Positions 19,304-28,004 of a DNA stretch of 64,000 nucleotides are shown here, in pieces. The notes below the pieces were generated by a model, which saw only the letters and a list, made by a program, of their open reading frames with translations, had not been told where the DNA came from and made no database searches. The position numbers and the translations under genes are program-made. This DNA is from G963556115 sp963675945 (lineage in GTDB: Bacteria > Planctomycetota > SZUA-567): assembly GCA_963675945.1 (NCBI GenBank), contig OY780932.1, positions 868,001-932,000 on the forward strand, given 5' to 3'. Position 1 is the first letter of the stretch. Every line of letters begins with the position of its first letter.

Positions 19304-20842
19304 TTGGCAGAATTACTCAACAACACCATAAACAAGATTATAGACAAACTCTCCACTGAATTTGTCTATAGAAAACTCGGACTCTGTTATGACTACCCGG
19401 CCTATAATGGAAATTTTCCATTACAGACCCTCCCCCGAGCCAACGAGGTCTGCGAGAATCTCCCCGACAATACCGGCAAGGGAACCGGCATGTACGACTG
19501 TATTTTAAATAATACCCTACTCTTTGACGGCCTCACCTCCAGACTGGAGATAGGCTTCAGTACCGAGCATAATGAGATAATTTTCGACCGTCTTATCGGC
19601 GGCACGATCAGGCTGGCCACCGTTGCCCCGAAGAATACTATAATTAGAGGACTTACTGGAGACGGCAGGTATTTCTATCCCGAGTCTACCCTCAATACCG
19701 CCCTGCTCTGGATCTTTGCGGCCTGGCGTACCGCCACCACCTCGACCGTTGCCCCGGAAAGCCAGCAGAAGATCCGTAATATCACTTCACGTTGGATAAA
19801 AAAACTCCAGGAGACAGAGTATAGCTTTGCTGCAGATTCTTCAGAACCGGCTACTACCGATATTCTGACCCGACTAAAACTGGCCGCAATTATAAGCGCC
19901 TGCAGTCAGATACTCGGCGAACCAAAGTTGCTAACAGAGATAAACGATCTCCCCGGCCTCCTCACTGCTTTCACCCTGCCTGCCAAGATTGAGCTGGAAG
20001 ATCTACTTGTAATCCAGCTTTCACTACACATTATCGGTAAAGCCGATAACCCTGAAGAATCATTGAAAGCAATTATTGACAAACTCATTAACCAAGTGGC
20101 TCTACAAGCAGTGACTTATTTTAAACCCTACATAGAATTAGACAAAGAACTCTTAGAGATAAGATTCGATCCAGACTGGCGTCTATACGCCGCAGCAGAA
20201 GCCGAACCAACCCCGGCTCAATGCCGCATTAATGCCGAAGAAGAGAGTATTGCCGATACCGTTCTGGCAATATATATCTTCATGTTCTCTAGTGATACAG
20301 CTCTGCTCAAAGAGCACCGGGACTATATCTATAATTTTATCGAATCTACCCCGTGGGATAATGCCATTCTGGCTCGCTCACTCTCAGCACTTGCGGCAAT
20401 TCATGCTCGAGGTATTGAGTGCGGCCTCTGGGATGAAGCACTCAATGACTACTCCATAACCTTCCAAGCTGACTCCTCACTGGTCGCTAAATTTCTCGAG
20501 CCGGATTATGATAACGAAAATCCCGATAAAGCCGGGCATGATAAGGCTCCGAAAAAGAAACCGGTACTGATCATCCCGGAAGAGGATAACGCCAAAAGTG
20601 TCAAAAAGAAGAAACGCAGAAGACGCAAAAAACCCAGACCCGCCGGCACTCAGGAAAATACTGCCAAAGAGAGCAGAGATGATAATACTAAAGAATCAGA
20701 CATGACAAACGCTTCCGAGTCCCCTGTTGAAAGAAAAACAGATAACAGTAAGAAACCTAGAAAGCGTAATAATAAGAATAGAAGGAATCGACGTAAAAAA
20801 GCTACCCCACAAAAGGCGCCACCGCAAAGTACCCAGGAATAA
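19304..20842 (+). CDS. Alpha/alpha-toroid-like protein with long basic C-terminal tail
   Basis: 512 residues from a TTG start with AGGAG six bases upstream; a nearby ATG is out of frame. Residues 1-410 are helical. Motifs such as GMYDCILNNTLLFDGL and RGLTGDGRYFYPES recall uncharacterised (alpha/alpha) toroid proteins related to glycoside-hydrolase folds, but I cannot assign an activity. From about residue 415 the protein becomes disordered and extremely rich in Lys, Arg, Asn and Pro (for example KKKKRRRRKKPRP), like tails that bind RNA, DNA or polyanions. There is no signal peptide. It lies immediately upstream of the UvrD-type helicase, with a strong inverted repeat between them. Confidence 0.75.
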   Translation: MAELLNNTINKIIDKLSTEFVYRKLGLCYDYPAYNGNFPLQTLPRANEVCENLPDNTGKGTGMYDCILNNTLLFDGLTSRLEIGFSTEHNEIIFDRLIGGTIRLATVAPKNTIIRGLTGDGRYFYPESTLNTALLWIFAAWRTATTSTVAPESQQKIRNITSRWIKKLQETEYSFAADSSEPATTDILTRLKLAAIISACSQILGEPKLLTEINDLPGLLTAFTLPAKIELEDLLVIQLSLHIIGKADNPEESLKAIIDKLINQVALQAVTYFKPYIELDKELLEIRFDPDWRLYAAAEAEPTPAQCRINAEEESIADTVLAIYIFMFSSDTALLKEHRDYIYNFIESTPWDNAILARSLSALAAIHARGIECGLWDEALNDYSITFQADSSLVAKFLEPDYDNENPDKAGHDKAPKKKPVLIIPEEDNAKSVKKKKRRRRKKPRPAGTQENTAKESRDDNTKESDMTNASESPVERKTDNSKKPRKRNNKNRRNRRKKATPQKAPPQSTQE

Positions 20843-20865
20843 CCTTCAATTTTATATAATGTTAA

Positions 20866-20897
20866 ATACTGGGACACGTTGACACGTGTCCCAGTAT
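20866..20897. repeat. Perfect 14-bp inverted repeat with 4-base loop
   Basis: ATACTGGGACACGT, loop TGAC, then ACGTGTCCCAGTAT. No T-run follows on either strand, so it is not a canonical terminator. It begins 23 bases after the toroid-protein stop and ends 12 bases before the likely helicase ATG. It could be an operator or a hairpin in the intercistronic mRNA. Confidence 0.75.
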
Positions 20898-20909
20898 GCT
20901 GAGATAGAT

Positions 20910-22910
20910 ATGCCAGATATATTAAAAAACTTAAACCCCAAACAGAGAGCGGTAGCTGAGACCACTGAAGGTCCAGTGCTGGCTCTTGCCGGCGCTGGTA
21001 CCGGTAAAACCCATACTGTTATCGCCCGCATTGCCAATATTATCCGCTCCGGCACCGACCCCTACAATATCCTCGCCGTCACCTTTACCAATAAAGCAGC
21101 CGGCGAACTCAAATCCAGACTACGCAAAAATCTGCCGCGCAATATCGACCTCAAGAAGATGATAGCCAGTACCTTCCACAGCCTAGCGCTACAGATTATA
21201 CGCCGCGATGCCGAACTGCTCGGATATAAAAAATACTTCTCCATTGCCGATCAAAGCGAGCAATATGGGATAATTAGAAAAGCCGCCAAACATGTCGTCG
21301 GCTGCTCAAAATTACGTCCTGAAGAGATGCTCTCAGAGATCAGCAAGCTCAAGAGTAAAGGCCTGAGCCATCAGGAATTTGCCTTACGGGCTATTGATGA
21401 CTGGCAGATAAGCCTGGCAAGTGTATACCGCAAATACCAGGATCAATTACGTTTCCGTAACGCTATGGATTTTGACGACCTACTGGTCAAAGCACTCGAA
21501 CTCCTGCACCAACACCCGGAGCCACAGGAATACTGGCAGAACCGTTGCAGATATATTATGGTCGATGAATTCCAAGATACCAGCAGTATACAGTATGAAC
21601 TTATTCGCATACTGGCACAGAGATGGAAGAATATCTGCGTGGTTGGCGATGACGACCAATCCATATACTCCTGGCGGGGCGCAGTACCCGAGAACATACT
21701 CACTTTTCATCATACCTTTCACGGAGCAAAGGTTATTTACCTCGAAGAGAATTACCGCTCTACCAATGCCATACTCCAGACCGCTAATGCGGTCATCAAG
21801 AATAACACCAACCGACACGAGAAAGAACTCTGGTCAAATCTCGGACTGGGCAGCAAAGTACGCTATATCGAATGTCATGACCAGCAGCATGAAGCGGAGT
21901 TTATCGTCAAGGAGATCAAAGACAAAATCACCGAGGATAATATCACCCCTTCCAGCTTTGCCATTATTGTCCGGGCAAACGCACTGACACGCACCTTTGA
22001 GGGCGAACTTGCCAATGCCAGAATCCCTTATGAAGTTATCGGCGGACAGTCCTTCTTCGACATGAAAGAGGTCAGAGATATCCTCTCCTTCCTCACCGTG
22101 ATCGAAAACCCCGATGCTGACGGGGCTCTAATGCGCATCATAAATGTTCCGGCTCGCGGTATCGGCGAGAAGAGTATTGAAAAACTTATCGCTCATGCCC
22201 GACAGAAGCACCGGAGTATCAGCAGCATCCTCAGTGAAGCCGGGAATATCGACGGCATCCCGGCAAAAGCGGCCTTGGCCTGCCAGGAACTGGAGCAGAT
22301 GCTAACAAAATGGCGTAACGAGCTCAATACCCATGGCGTCAGTAATATTGTCGAAATGATCATCAAAGACACCGATTACGTCGAAGAAGTCGAACACCTC
22401 TACGACGACCCCCTGCAACGGGCTTCGCGCCTGGAAGCGGCCAACGATGTCGGTGAGAGTCTGCGTAACAGCAGTGCCGAGAGCAGCCTCGGCGAATTTC
22501 TGCAAGAAGCGACCCTCTCCTGGAAAGAGAAAAAATCAGAGAAACGGGATAAGCCCGAAGATACCGTCAAGATTATCACCATCCACTCAGCCAAAGGGCT
22601 TGAGTACCGCAACGTCTATATTGCCAGGGTTGAGGATGGAATACTCCCGCACCGGAGTGCTGAAGAAGAAAATACCATAGATGAGGAGCGTCGCTTATTC
22701 TACGTCGGTATCACCCGGGCTCGGGTAGAGCTTACTATCAGCCGTTGTCTCAACCAGCTCCAACGCGGCAAACACACACCCAGAGAAGCCAGCCGCTTTA
22801 TCGGCGAGATTCCGCCGGAACTCCTGGAAAAAGAGACCCCGGCTTCATTCGACCTTGATGAACGCGAAGACCTTCTCGCAGCTATACGCGCTTCAATGAG
22901 CCTAGATTAA
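20910..22910 (+). CDS. UvrD/PcrA/Rep-type superfamily 1A DNA helicase
   Basis: 3'-5' helicase for repair and replication-fork clearance. All SF1A motifs are present: GAGTGKT near residue 28, VDEFQDTSS, GDDDQSIYSWRGA, HSAKGLEYRNVYIARVEDG and RRLFYVGITRAR. At 666 residues it is slightly shorter than typical UvrD/PcrA (about 720) and lacks much of the C-terminal extension; Rep-like is also possible. The frame starts at GTG 20886, but that codon lies inside the right arm of the inverted repeat, so ATG 20910 is preferred. Confidence 0.93.
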   Translation: MPDILKNLNPKQRAVAETTEGPVLALAGAGTGKTHTVIARIANIIRSGTDPYNILAVTFTNKAAGELKSRLRKNLPRNIDLKKMIASTFHSLALQIIRRDAELLGYKKYFSIADQSEQYGIIRKAAKHVVGCSKLRPEEMLSEISKLKSKGLSHQEFALRAIDDWQISLASVYRKYQDQLRFRNAMDFDDLLVKALELLHQHPEPQEYWQNRCRYIMVDEFQDTSSIQYELIRILAQRWKNICVVGDDDQSIYSWRGAVPENILTFHHTFHGAKVIYLEENYRSTNAILQTANAVIKNNTNRHEKELWSNLGLGSKVRYIECHDQQHEAEFIVKEIKDKITEDNITPSSFAIIVRANALTRTFEGELANARIPYEVIGGQSFFDMKEVRDILSFLTVIENPDADGALMRIINVPARGIGEKSIEKLIAHARQKHRSISSILSEAGNIDGIPAKAALACQELEQMLTKWRNELNTHGVSNIVEMIIKDTDYVEEVEHLYDDPLQRASRLEAANDVGESLRNSSAESSLGEFLQEATLSWKEKKSEKRDKPEDTVKIITIHSAKGLEYRNVYIARVEDGILPHRSAEEENTIDEERRLFYVGITRARVELTISRCLNQLQRGKHTPREASRFIGEIPPELLEKETPASFDLDEREDLLAAIRASMSLD

Positions 22911-23047
22911 TTATATGCATTACGCCGCAACTAGCTGATATTATTTTAAAGTTATTGGTTTATTATTTGACATTTATTAACATATCTGAGAAAATTGTCA
23001 TTTACTGGTACATAAATAACTCTTTTTTGTATGTGTGTTTGTTAAAT

Positions 23048-23053
23048 TATAAT
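23048..23053 (+). promoter_or_regulatory. Possible -10 element before the PTS-IIA/CBS gene
   Basis: A perfect TATAAT about 95 bases before the start codon. The -35 region (TTGTAT at 23027-23032) is poorly spaced, so the promoter call is tentative. Confidence 0.3.
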
Positions 23054-23079
23054 CCTACAAATTGCCGAAACCGGCAGCA

Positions 23080-23117
23080 CAGTAAAGGCAAAAGCCACAT
23101 TTCAGAAGCTTTTACTG
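23080..23117 (+). promoter_or_regulatory. Leader hairpin before the PTS-IIA/CBS gene
   Basis: CAGTAAAGGC pairs with GCTTTTACTG over ten pairs including one G-U, with an 18-base loop. It lies between the probable promoter and the start codon at 23149, so it would be in the 5' leader. Confidence 0.4.
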
Positions 23118-23148
23118 CAAACAGAGTGTATTAAATAAGGAATTTACT

Positions 23149-24048
23149 ATGCAACTCTCAAACTTTATCAGCAGTGAACTGATTCTCACCAATGCCGAAG
23201 CCAAGAACTTCGAAGAAGGCAAAAACCTCCTGGTAGATCTCTTTACCACCCATACCGAACACCAACGAACCGCCATTACCGCAGCCCTCGCCGCCCGCGA
23301 ACAACTCGGCAGCACCATAATTGTCCCCGGCCTGGCCTTCCCCCACATACGTGAAGCATTCTTGAATGACTTCTACGTAGTTATCGGCTGCTTCCCTCAG
23401 GGTCTAGCCGCCGAAGGTCAGAGTGAGCCGGTCAAACTCATCGTTTTTTATCTGGTACCCGAGGGCAAGAGCAATCTCTACCTCCGAGTCATGGCCGCAC
23501 TTACCCGACTGATCGCCAAACCGGGCGGAATGGATAAGATCCTGACTCAGAAGAGCCCATCAACGTTACTTGAGTATATCAAAGCGAATGATGAACAGGT
23601 AGGCGATATCGTTACCGCCCGGGATATCATGAACACAGAATTCAGCTGCCTCGACAGAGATGCGACTCTGCGTGAAGCAGCAGATAAATTCGTCAGTGAT
23701 AATGTCGCCGATATCTGTGTCACCGATGATAGCGGCAACTTTCTCGGTACCGTCACTACTGAGCGTCTGCTCAAGGTAGGTATCCCCGACTATTTACTGA
23801 TGATGGACAACCTCAGCTTTCTCAAGACCTTCGAGCCCTTCCAGGATCTCTTGAAGAAGGAGCAATCAATGTCGGTGAAGGAGATTCTCAAGACCGATAC
23901 CCCAGCCTTTCAGCCCGATACCCCGATGATCCAGGTTGCAGGAAAACTTGTTGAAGGGCATGATGAATTCGGGGTAGTTCTTGAAGGCAAGAAACTACTG
24001 GGCACAATTACCCAGCTAGATTTCATTCACAAGGTGGTAAGGGTCTAA
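23149..24048 (+). CDS. PTS EIIA-type domain fused to a CBS pair
   Basis: 299 residues with AAGGA near the start. Residues 1-150 form a fructose/mannitol-type EIIA (PTS_EIIA_2) domain; GLAFPHIRE places the phosphorylatable His at residue 66. Residues 156-295 contain two CBS repeats (ARDIMNTEFSCLDRDATL and a second near 240-295), which usually sense adenine nucleotides or AdoMet. No EIIB or EIIC components accompany it. The next gene is an ion permease, so the protein most likely regulates that transporter in response to phosphorylation and nucleotide state rather than taking part in sugar uptake. That link is inferred from gene order. Confidence 0.88.
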   Translation: MQLSNFISSELILTNAEAKNFEEGKNLLVDLFTTHTEHQRTAITAALAAREQLGSTIIVPGLAFPHIREAFLNDFYVVIGCFPQGLAAEGQSEPVKLIVFYLVPEGKSNLYLRVMAALTRLIAKPGGMDKILTQKSPSTLLEYIKANDEQVGDIVTARDIMNTEFSCLDRDATLREAADKFVSDNVADICVTDDSGNFLGTVTTERLLKVGIPDYLLMMDNLSFLKTFEPFQDLLKKEQSMSVKEILKTDTPAFQPDTPMIQVAGKLVEGHDEFGVVLEGKKLLGTITQLDFIHKVVRV

Positions 24049-24132
24049 TCCCCTTACCCTTTCTTGTTTTACCATCACTGTTATCTAGCATTCTTTTATT
24101 CTATTCAAGCAGCAACGCACAGCAGGTTTATC

Positions 24133-25512
24133 ATGATTATACTTGGAACCGTTATATTCGTTCTCACCTATCTGGCAATCGCCTTTGAGAAGAAGATCAA
24201 GGTCGACAAAACCGCTTCCGCCCTTGCCGGTGCAGTCCTTATGCTTCTGACCGTACTCAAGGAACATGGCCAGAATACCGGACACAGCCAGTTCAGCGCC
24301 TGGAATCAGCATGCAGATTTTGATGTAATCTTCCTGCTCGCCGGGATGATGGTCATTGTCAATGCCCTCCGAGACAGTGGAGTATTCCAATACGTTGCCA
24401 TCAAATGCGCCAAATTGGGTAAAGGGAAACCCATACCCATTCTTGCCCTACTGCTTATAGCCACGGCTGTACTCTCAGCTTTTCTGGACAATGTAACTAC
24501 GGTTCTGCTGATGGCCCCGGTAACCCTGCTGGTCGCAGCCGAGCTCAAACTCAACCCCCTGCCCTTCCTTATTCCAGAGATTATGGCTTCAAATCTCGGC
24601 GGTACCGCCACACTGATCGGTGATCCTCCCAACATCCTCGTCGGCAGTACTGCCAGCAAAATATTCGCCTATACCAAGGACGTAAATTTTGATTTTGTCT
24701 CCTTTATGAAGGTAATGTCACCGGTTGTAATTATAGTCATGATTGTCTTTGTCGGCATTGTCTCCCTGCTGCTACGGGGCAATATGAATGTTACCGCTGA
24801 AGAACGCGCCCGGATTATGGAGCTTGATGAACTCGCCGCTATCTCGAATCACCGCCTCATGTGGACCGGGCTGACCATCATGGTTATTACCCTCACCGGA
24901 TTTATGCTGCATAGCCTCATTCATGTAGAGCCTGGGGTAGTCGCCATGGGCGGAGCCGCTCTAATGCTTATCGCCACCCGCGCCGATGTCGAGGAAGCGC
25001 TGGCCAAGGTCGAATGGAATACCCTCTTCTTCTTTATTGGCCTGTTTGTGGTGGTAAAGGGCGCAAGCGAGATCGGCATTCTGAACTTTCTCGGTTCGAA
25101 ACTCGCCCAGTTTATCGGCAACCCCGAAGCAATTGCCTACATTGCACCGATAGTCGTACTCTGGCTCAGCGGTATTCTCGCCGGTATTATGAATAACGTC
25201 AGCTTTACCCTTGCAGCACTGCCGATTATCGAGAGTCTGGCTGAGAATTTCTATGGTCTAAGCCATACCGGAGCTATTCCAGTTGAAGCGGAAGCAATGT
25301 ACTGGGCTCTGGCTCTGGGTGCCTGCTTCGGCGGCAACCTCACCCCGGTCGGAGCTGCGGCCAATCTGGTAGTTATCAATATCGCCGAACGCAACAATCA
25401 GGAGATAAGCTGGGGCAGATACCTTAAATGGGGGCTGCCGACCGCTCTAGGTTCACTCCTGCTGGCAACCGGCTATATCTGCCTCTTTGTCTATATCCAC
25501 CATCCACATTAA
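24133..25512 (+). CDS. ArsB/NhaD-type ion transporter permease
   Basis: 459 residues from ATG 24133; an upstream in-frame ATG at 24064 adds 23 residues that break the hydrophobic start. About 11 membrane helices. Family landmarks include FLDNVTTVLLMAPVT, the EIMASNLGGTATLIGDPPNI loop, and the mirrored IMNNVSFTLAALPI and ACFGGNLTPVGAAANLV, two inverted halves with conserved Asn/Gly/Pro. This matches the IT superfamily of Na+/H+ antiporters and anion permeases (NhaD, ArsB, P-protein). The transported ion cannot be fixed. It is co-transcribed with the PTS/CBS protein 84 bases upstream. Confidence 0.9.
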   Translation: MIILGTVIFVLTYLAIAFEKKIKVDKTASALAGAVLMLLTVLKEHGQNTGHSQFSAWNQHADFDVIFLLAGMMVIVNALRDSGVFQYVAIKCAKLGKGKPIPILALLLIATAVLSAFLDNVTTVLLMAPVTLLVAAELKLNPLPFLIPEIMASNLGGTATLIGDPPNILVGSTASKIFAYTKDVNFDFVSFMKVMSPVVIIVMIVFVGIVSLLLRGNMNVTAEERARIMELDELAAISNHRLMWTGLTIMVITLTGFMLHSLIHVEPGVVAMGGAALMLIATRADVEEALAKVEWNTLFFFIGLFVVVKGASEIGILNFLGSKLAQFIGNPEAIAYIAPIVVLWLSGILAGIMNNVSFTLAALPIIESLAENFYGLSHTGAIPVEAEAMYWALALGACFGGNLTPVGAAANLVVINIAERNNQEISWGRYLKWGLPTALGSLLLATGYICLFVYIHHPH

Positions 25513-25525
25513 GCTATTGAAGATG

Positions 25526-25566
25526 CTACTGAGCCTGCTTTGATACTGCAGACTCAGTAGTTTTCC
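25526..25566 (+). terminator. Intrinsic terminator after the permease gene
   Basis: CTACTGAG pairs with CTCAGTAG around a 19-base loop and is followed by TTTTCC, 14 bases past the stop codon. Confidence 0.65.
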
Positions 25567-25654
25567 GCTTGCACCAAGATTTCAGATCTTTATAATATAG
25601 TTATATAGTTGGTTTCAAATTATTAATACCTATAAGCTCTCAAATCACGTTTAC

Positions 25655-25730
25655 ATGAAAATTATCTGCCGGACACCGGCTGAGCAAACGCACAGCATTT
25701 GCCAGAATACAGGGTGAGTAACCTCGAAAA
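25655..25730. repeat. Dispersed structured repeat, copy 1
   Basis: Begins ATGAAAATT, then hairpins GCCGG-aca-CCGGC (25668-25680), GCAAAcGC-aca-GCaTTTGC with one mismatch (25684-25702), and a weak AGG/CCT pairing near the end. It aligns base by base with copy 2 (26076-26138) over the first 45 bases and with copy 3 (33886-33961) over most of its length. Confidence 0.75.
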
Positions 25731-25941
25731 ATGAATTGCGAGAATTTTTTTACTGATTGGTTTAAGTATATTGGTTTGCGAATTAAGATTTCGGGCTTGT
25801 TGCAGACCAGGCTTTTGGTAATTAGGGGGTTTTGTTTGCTCTAAAGTGTTGGCCTTTGGGGTAAACATAATGATTTGTTAAAATCGTAGCTTTGCGCGGA
25901 GCGATTACGAGAGTTTTATTGTCGGCTATTTATGATTAGAT

Positions 25942-26054
25942 TCTCAATTACTGCATGCAGTAATTGAGACACACCTTTGAAAAAGGTGTGCCAAACGTCC
26001 ATGCAAATGGACGGGCTGCAGAAGCAGCCTTAGCCAGTAGCTTTGCTACTGGCT
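25942..26054. repeat. Array of five back-to-back hairpins
   Basis: Five adjoining perfect hairpins: a 14+14 palindrome (25942-25969, arm TCTCAATTACTGCA); CACACCTTT-gaa-AAAGGTGTG (25970-25990); CGTCCAT-gcaa-ATGGACG (25996-26013); GGCTGC-agaa-GCAGCC (26014-26029); AGCCAGTAGC-ttt-GCTACTGGCT (26032-26054). Almost every base between them is paired. No coding frame crosses the array. It lies between the permease terminator and the start of the small membrane protein/aroE operon. Confidence 0.8.
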
Positions 26055-26075
26055 GATTTACCTTATTATTGAACC

Positions 26076-26138
26076 ATGAAAATTGTCTGCCGGACACCGG
26101 CTGAGCAAGCGCACAGCTTTTTCCAAGCTACCAGGAAC
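26076..26138. repeat. Dispersed structured repeat, copy 2
   Basis: CCATGAAAATTGTCTGCC, then GCCGG-aca-CCGGC (26089-26101) and the shared segment GCGCACAGC. Together with the last hairpin of the preceding array (from 26032) it matches copy 3 at 33755-33809 and 33886 onward. It ends nine bases before the ATG of the small membrane protein. Confidence 0.75.
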
Positions 26139-26146
26139 AAAAATAC

Positions 26147-26467
26147 ATGAGATCAAAAAAGCAAAACCTGCTCCCAGCACTCATTGCTCTGGTAATCACC
26201 GTAATCATGCTGATTACAGTACAATACATTACAACCGAAATAAAAAACTATAAACCCCAGCCAACCAACTATTCAGGCATGATCAAAGGCAGAATAGAAG
26301 CCAATGAATTCACGTATACTACACAGAACGAGACCCTTGAAGAATTTTATCAGAGTCCCAAACAGCTCAAGGAACAACCCGAACTTCCGCACCCGCTGTT
26401 CGCCATAGACAACGAGGCAATCAACGACTGGCTCGACTCTATGCCCAAAACCAACCCTGAAGAATAG
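26147..26467 (+). CDS. Small single-span membrane protein, unknown function
   Basis: 106 residues with AGGA about ten bases upstream. One N-terminal membrane helix (LLPALIALVITVIMLITV) follows a basic start, so the acidic C-terminal part probably lies outside the cytoplasm. No family recognised. It ends 12 bases before aroE and is probably co-transcribed with it. The structured repeat immediately upstream would be its 5' leader. Confidence 0.65.
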   Translation: MRSKKQNLLPALIALVITVIMLITVQYITTEIKNYKPQPTNYSGMIKGRIEANEFTYTTQNETLEEFYQSPKQLKEQPELPHPLFAIDNEAINDWLDSMPKTNPEE

Positions 26468-26479
26468 AAAGATATACTT

Positions 26480-27313
26480 ATGCACATACTCGCCCTGCTC
26501 AGTGATCATCGCGCCCATAAATCTGCCTCTCCGCGTATGCACAACGCCGTAATCAAAGGCTTGGGGCTGGAAACAGAATATACCTATATCGCTCTGGAGA
26601 TAGCTCCGACTGATCTAGCTCAGGCCATGGCTGGTTTCAGAGCCCTCAATCTTGCCGGCGCCAATGTCACCATCCCCTATAAGGAACAGGTAGGCCAGTA
26701 CCTCGACGCAATCAGTGACAATGCCAGAGCCGCCGGTGCAGTAAACACTATCATCCGCCGAGGCGACAAGCTTATCGGCGACAACTCTGATATTGGCGGT
26801 TATCTCGATGCCCTGAAACTCAATCACCTAGACCCCGCGGGAAAGGATGTCTGCATTGTCGGAAACGGCGGAGCGGCCAGAGGGCTGATAATCGGTCTGA
26901 AACAGGCCGGAGCCAGATCGATCACTATTGCCGGGCGGAACCTCACCCGGGCTCAGACTCTAGCCAGCGAGTTTGCCGTAGAATCTACTACCATAGATCA
27001 GATCAATAATCTACCGCGTGAGATCGCTATCCTTACCAACGCTACCGCCGTAAGCACCCCAGCAGAATCTCCAGAACTAAGCGAGATTGTCTCCTGCCTC
27101 AAACTGCCTGCGCTTGAATGCATAGTCGATATCAACTATGGCAGAGAGAACTCATTCTGGGAATGCTACGCCGCCCGAGCCGGAGTTAAATTTATCGATG
27201 GCCTGCCCATGCTCGCCCTCCAAGCCCGTATCAGCTTTGAAGCCTGGACCGGCATAGAGGTAACCCAAAGCGCTTACCTCCGAGCACTGGGAGTTGAATT
27301 AAGCGATGCCTGA
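26480..27313 (+). CDS. aroE: Shikimate dehydrogenase (NADP+)
   Basis: 277 residues, the usual length. It reduces 3-dehydroshikimate to shikimate in aromatic amino-acid synthesis. The substrate-site opening SPRMHN, the catalytic Lys in NVTIPYKE, the paired Asp in GDNSDIGG, the glycine-rich GNGGAARG and the NADP-type AGRNLTRA are all seen. The stop overlaps the next start by eight bases (ATGCCTGA). No other shikimate gene is nearby. Confidence 0.95.
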   Translation: MHILALLSDHRAHKSASPRMHNAVIKGLGLETEYTYIALEIAPTDLAQAMAGFRALNLAGANVTIPYKEQVGQYLDAISDNARAAGAVNTIIRRGDKLIGDNSDIGGYLDALKLNHLDPAGKDVCIVGNGGAARGLIIGLKQAGARSITIAGRNLTRAQTLASEFAVESTTIDQINNLPREIAILTNATAVSTPAESPELSEIVSCLKLPALECIVDINYGRENSFWECYAARAGVKFIDGLPMLALQARISFEAWTGIEVTQSAYLRALGVELSDA

Positions 27314-28004
27314 AGCCTATAATACAGTCTATTTCAATTCTGCTAAGCAATTATGCTCCAGCCGCTATAATGATACCTATGCCACTACCGCTGGAGCTGA
27401 AGCAGAATCCGAGCATGTCTTTATACACGGCAATAATCTACCCGGACGTTTCAAAGAGGCTCAAACCTTTACTATAGCCGAGCTCGGCTTCGGAACAGGC
27501 CTGAATCTGCTCAAAACCTTGCAATTCTGGAGTAACGAATCCGCCCCTGAAAGCAGACTGGAATATATCGGCTTTGAAGCCCTCCCCCTGCCTCCAGCCC
27601 TGCTGCAACAGGTACACCAGAACTACCCCGACCTCAAACCCTACTCCGATCTTTTTTTTAAGGAGTATACCGCTACTCCGCAGAGCGATATCGAGCTCCA
27701 GCTGAATTCCTGCAATACCAGCATCAGACTTATCATAGGCGATGTCAATGCTAGAATACCCCAGCTCCGGCAGCAGGTAGACGCTTGGTATCTCGACGGC
27801 TTTGCCCCAGCCAAGAATCCTCAGATGTGGTCTACTATTATCTTCAATTCGATGGCAACCTGCAGCATCCCGCAGATTACTACCTGCGCCACCTACTCCT
27901 GCGCCCGAGCGGTGCGTGAAGGTCTAAGCCAGGTAGGCTTTACAGTCGACAAAACTCCTGGATTCGGCAAAAAGCGCTATATGCTCCGCGGTCAATTCTC
28001 CTGA
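27306..28004 (+). CDS. mnmD: tRNA (5-methylaminomethyl-2-thiouridine34) methyltransferase, MnmD type
   Basis: 232 residues, equivalent to the methyltransferase half of MnmC without the FAD oxidase half. It methylates nm5s2U34 in the wobble position using AdoMet. Motifs: ELGFGTGLNLL (AdoMet loop), YIGFEALPL, YLDGFAPAKNPQMW (family signature) and the C-terminal GFGKKRYMLRG. The usual TFTaA segment reads ATYSCARAVREGL, a small variation. It overlaps aroE, so the two are translationally coupled. Stand-alone MnmD is common outside gammaproteobacteria. Confidence 0.9.
   Translation: MPEAYNTVYFNSAKQLCSSRYNDTYATTAGAEAESEHVFIHGNNLPGRFKEAQTFTIAELGFGTGLNLLKTLQFWSNESAPESRLEYIGFEALPLPPALLQQVHQNYPDLKPYSDLFFKEYTATPQSDIELQLNSCNTSIRLIIGDVNARIPQLRQQVDAWYLDGFAPAKNPQMWSTIIFNSMATCSIPQITTCATYSCARAVREGLSQVGFTVDKTPGFGKKRYMLRGQFS

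Noticed and set aside
22911..23148. tRNA or structured small RNA gene
   Set aside because: Only one leader hairpin is visible; no cloverleaf or conserved T-loop sequence was found here or elsewhere in the window.
25662..25868. 68-codon minus-strand frame
   Set aside because: It reads through structured repeat copy 1, has no ribosome site and no recognisable product.
25942..26101. CRISPR array
   Set aside because: The hairpins differ in sequence, there are no equal-length direct repeats or spacers, and no cas genes are present.
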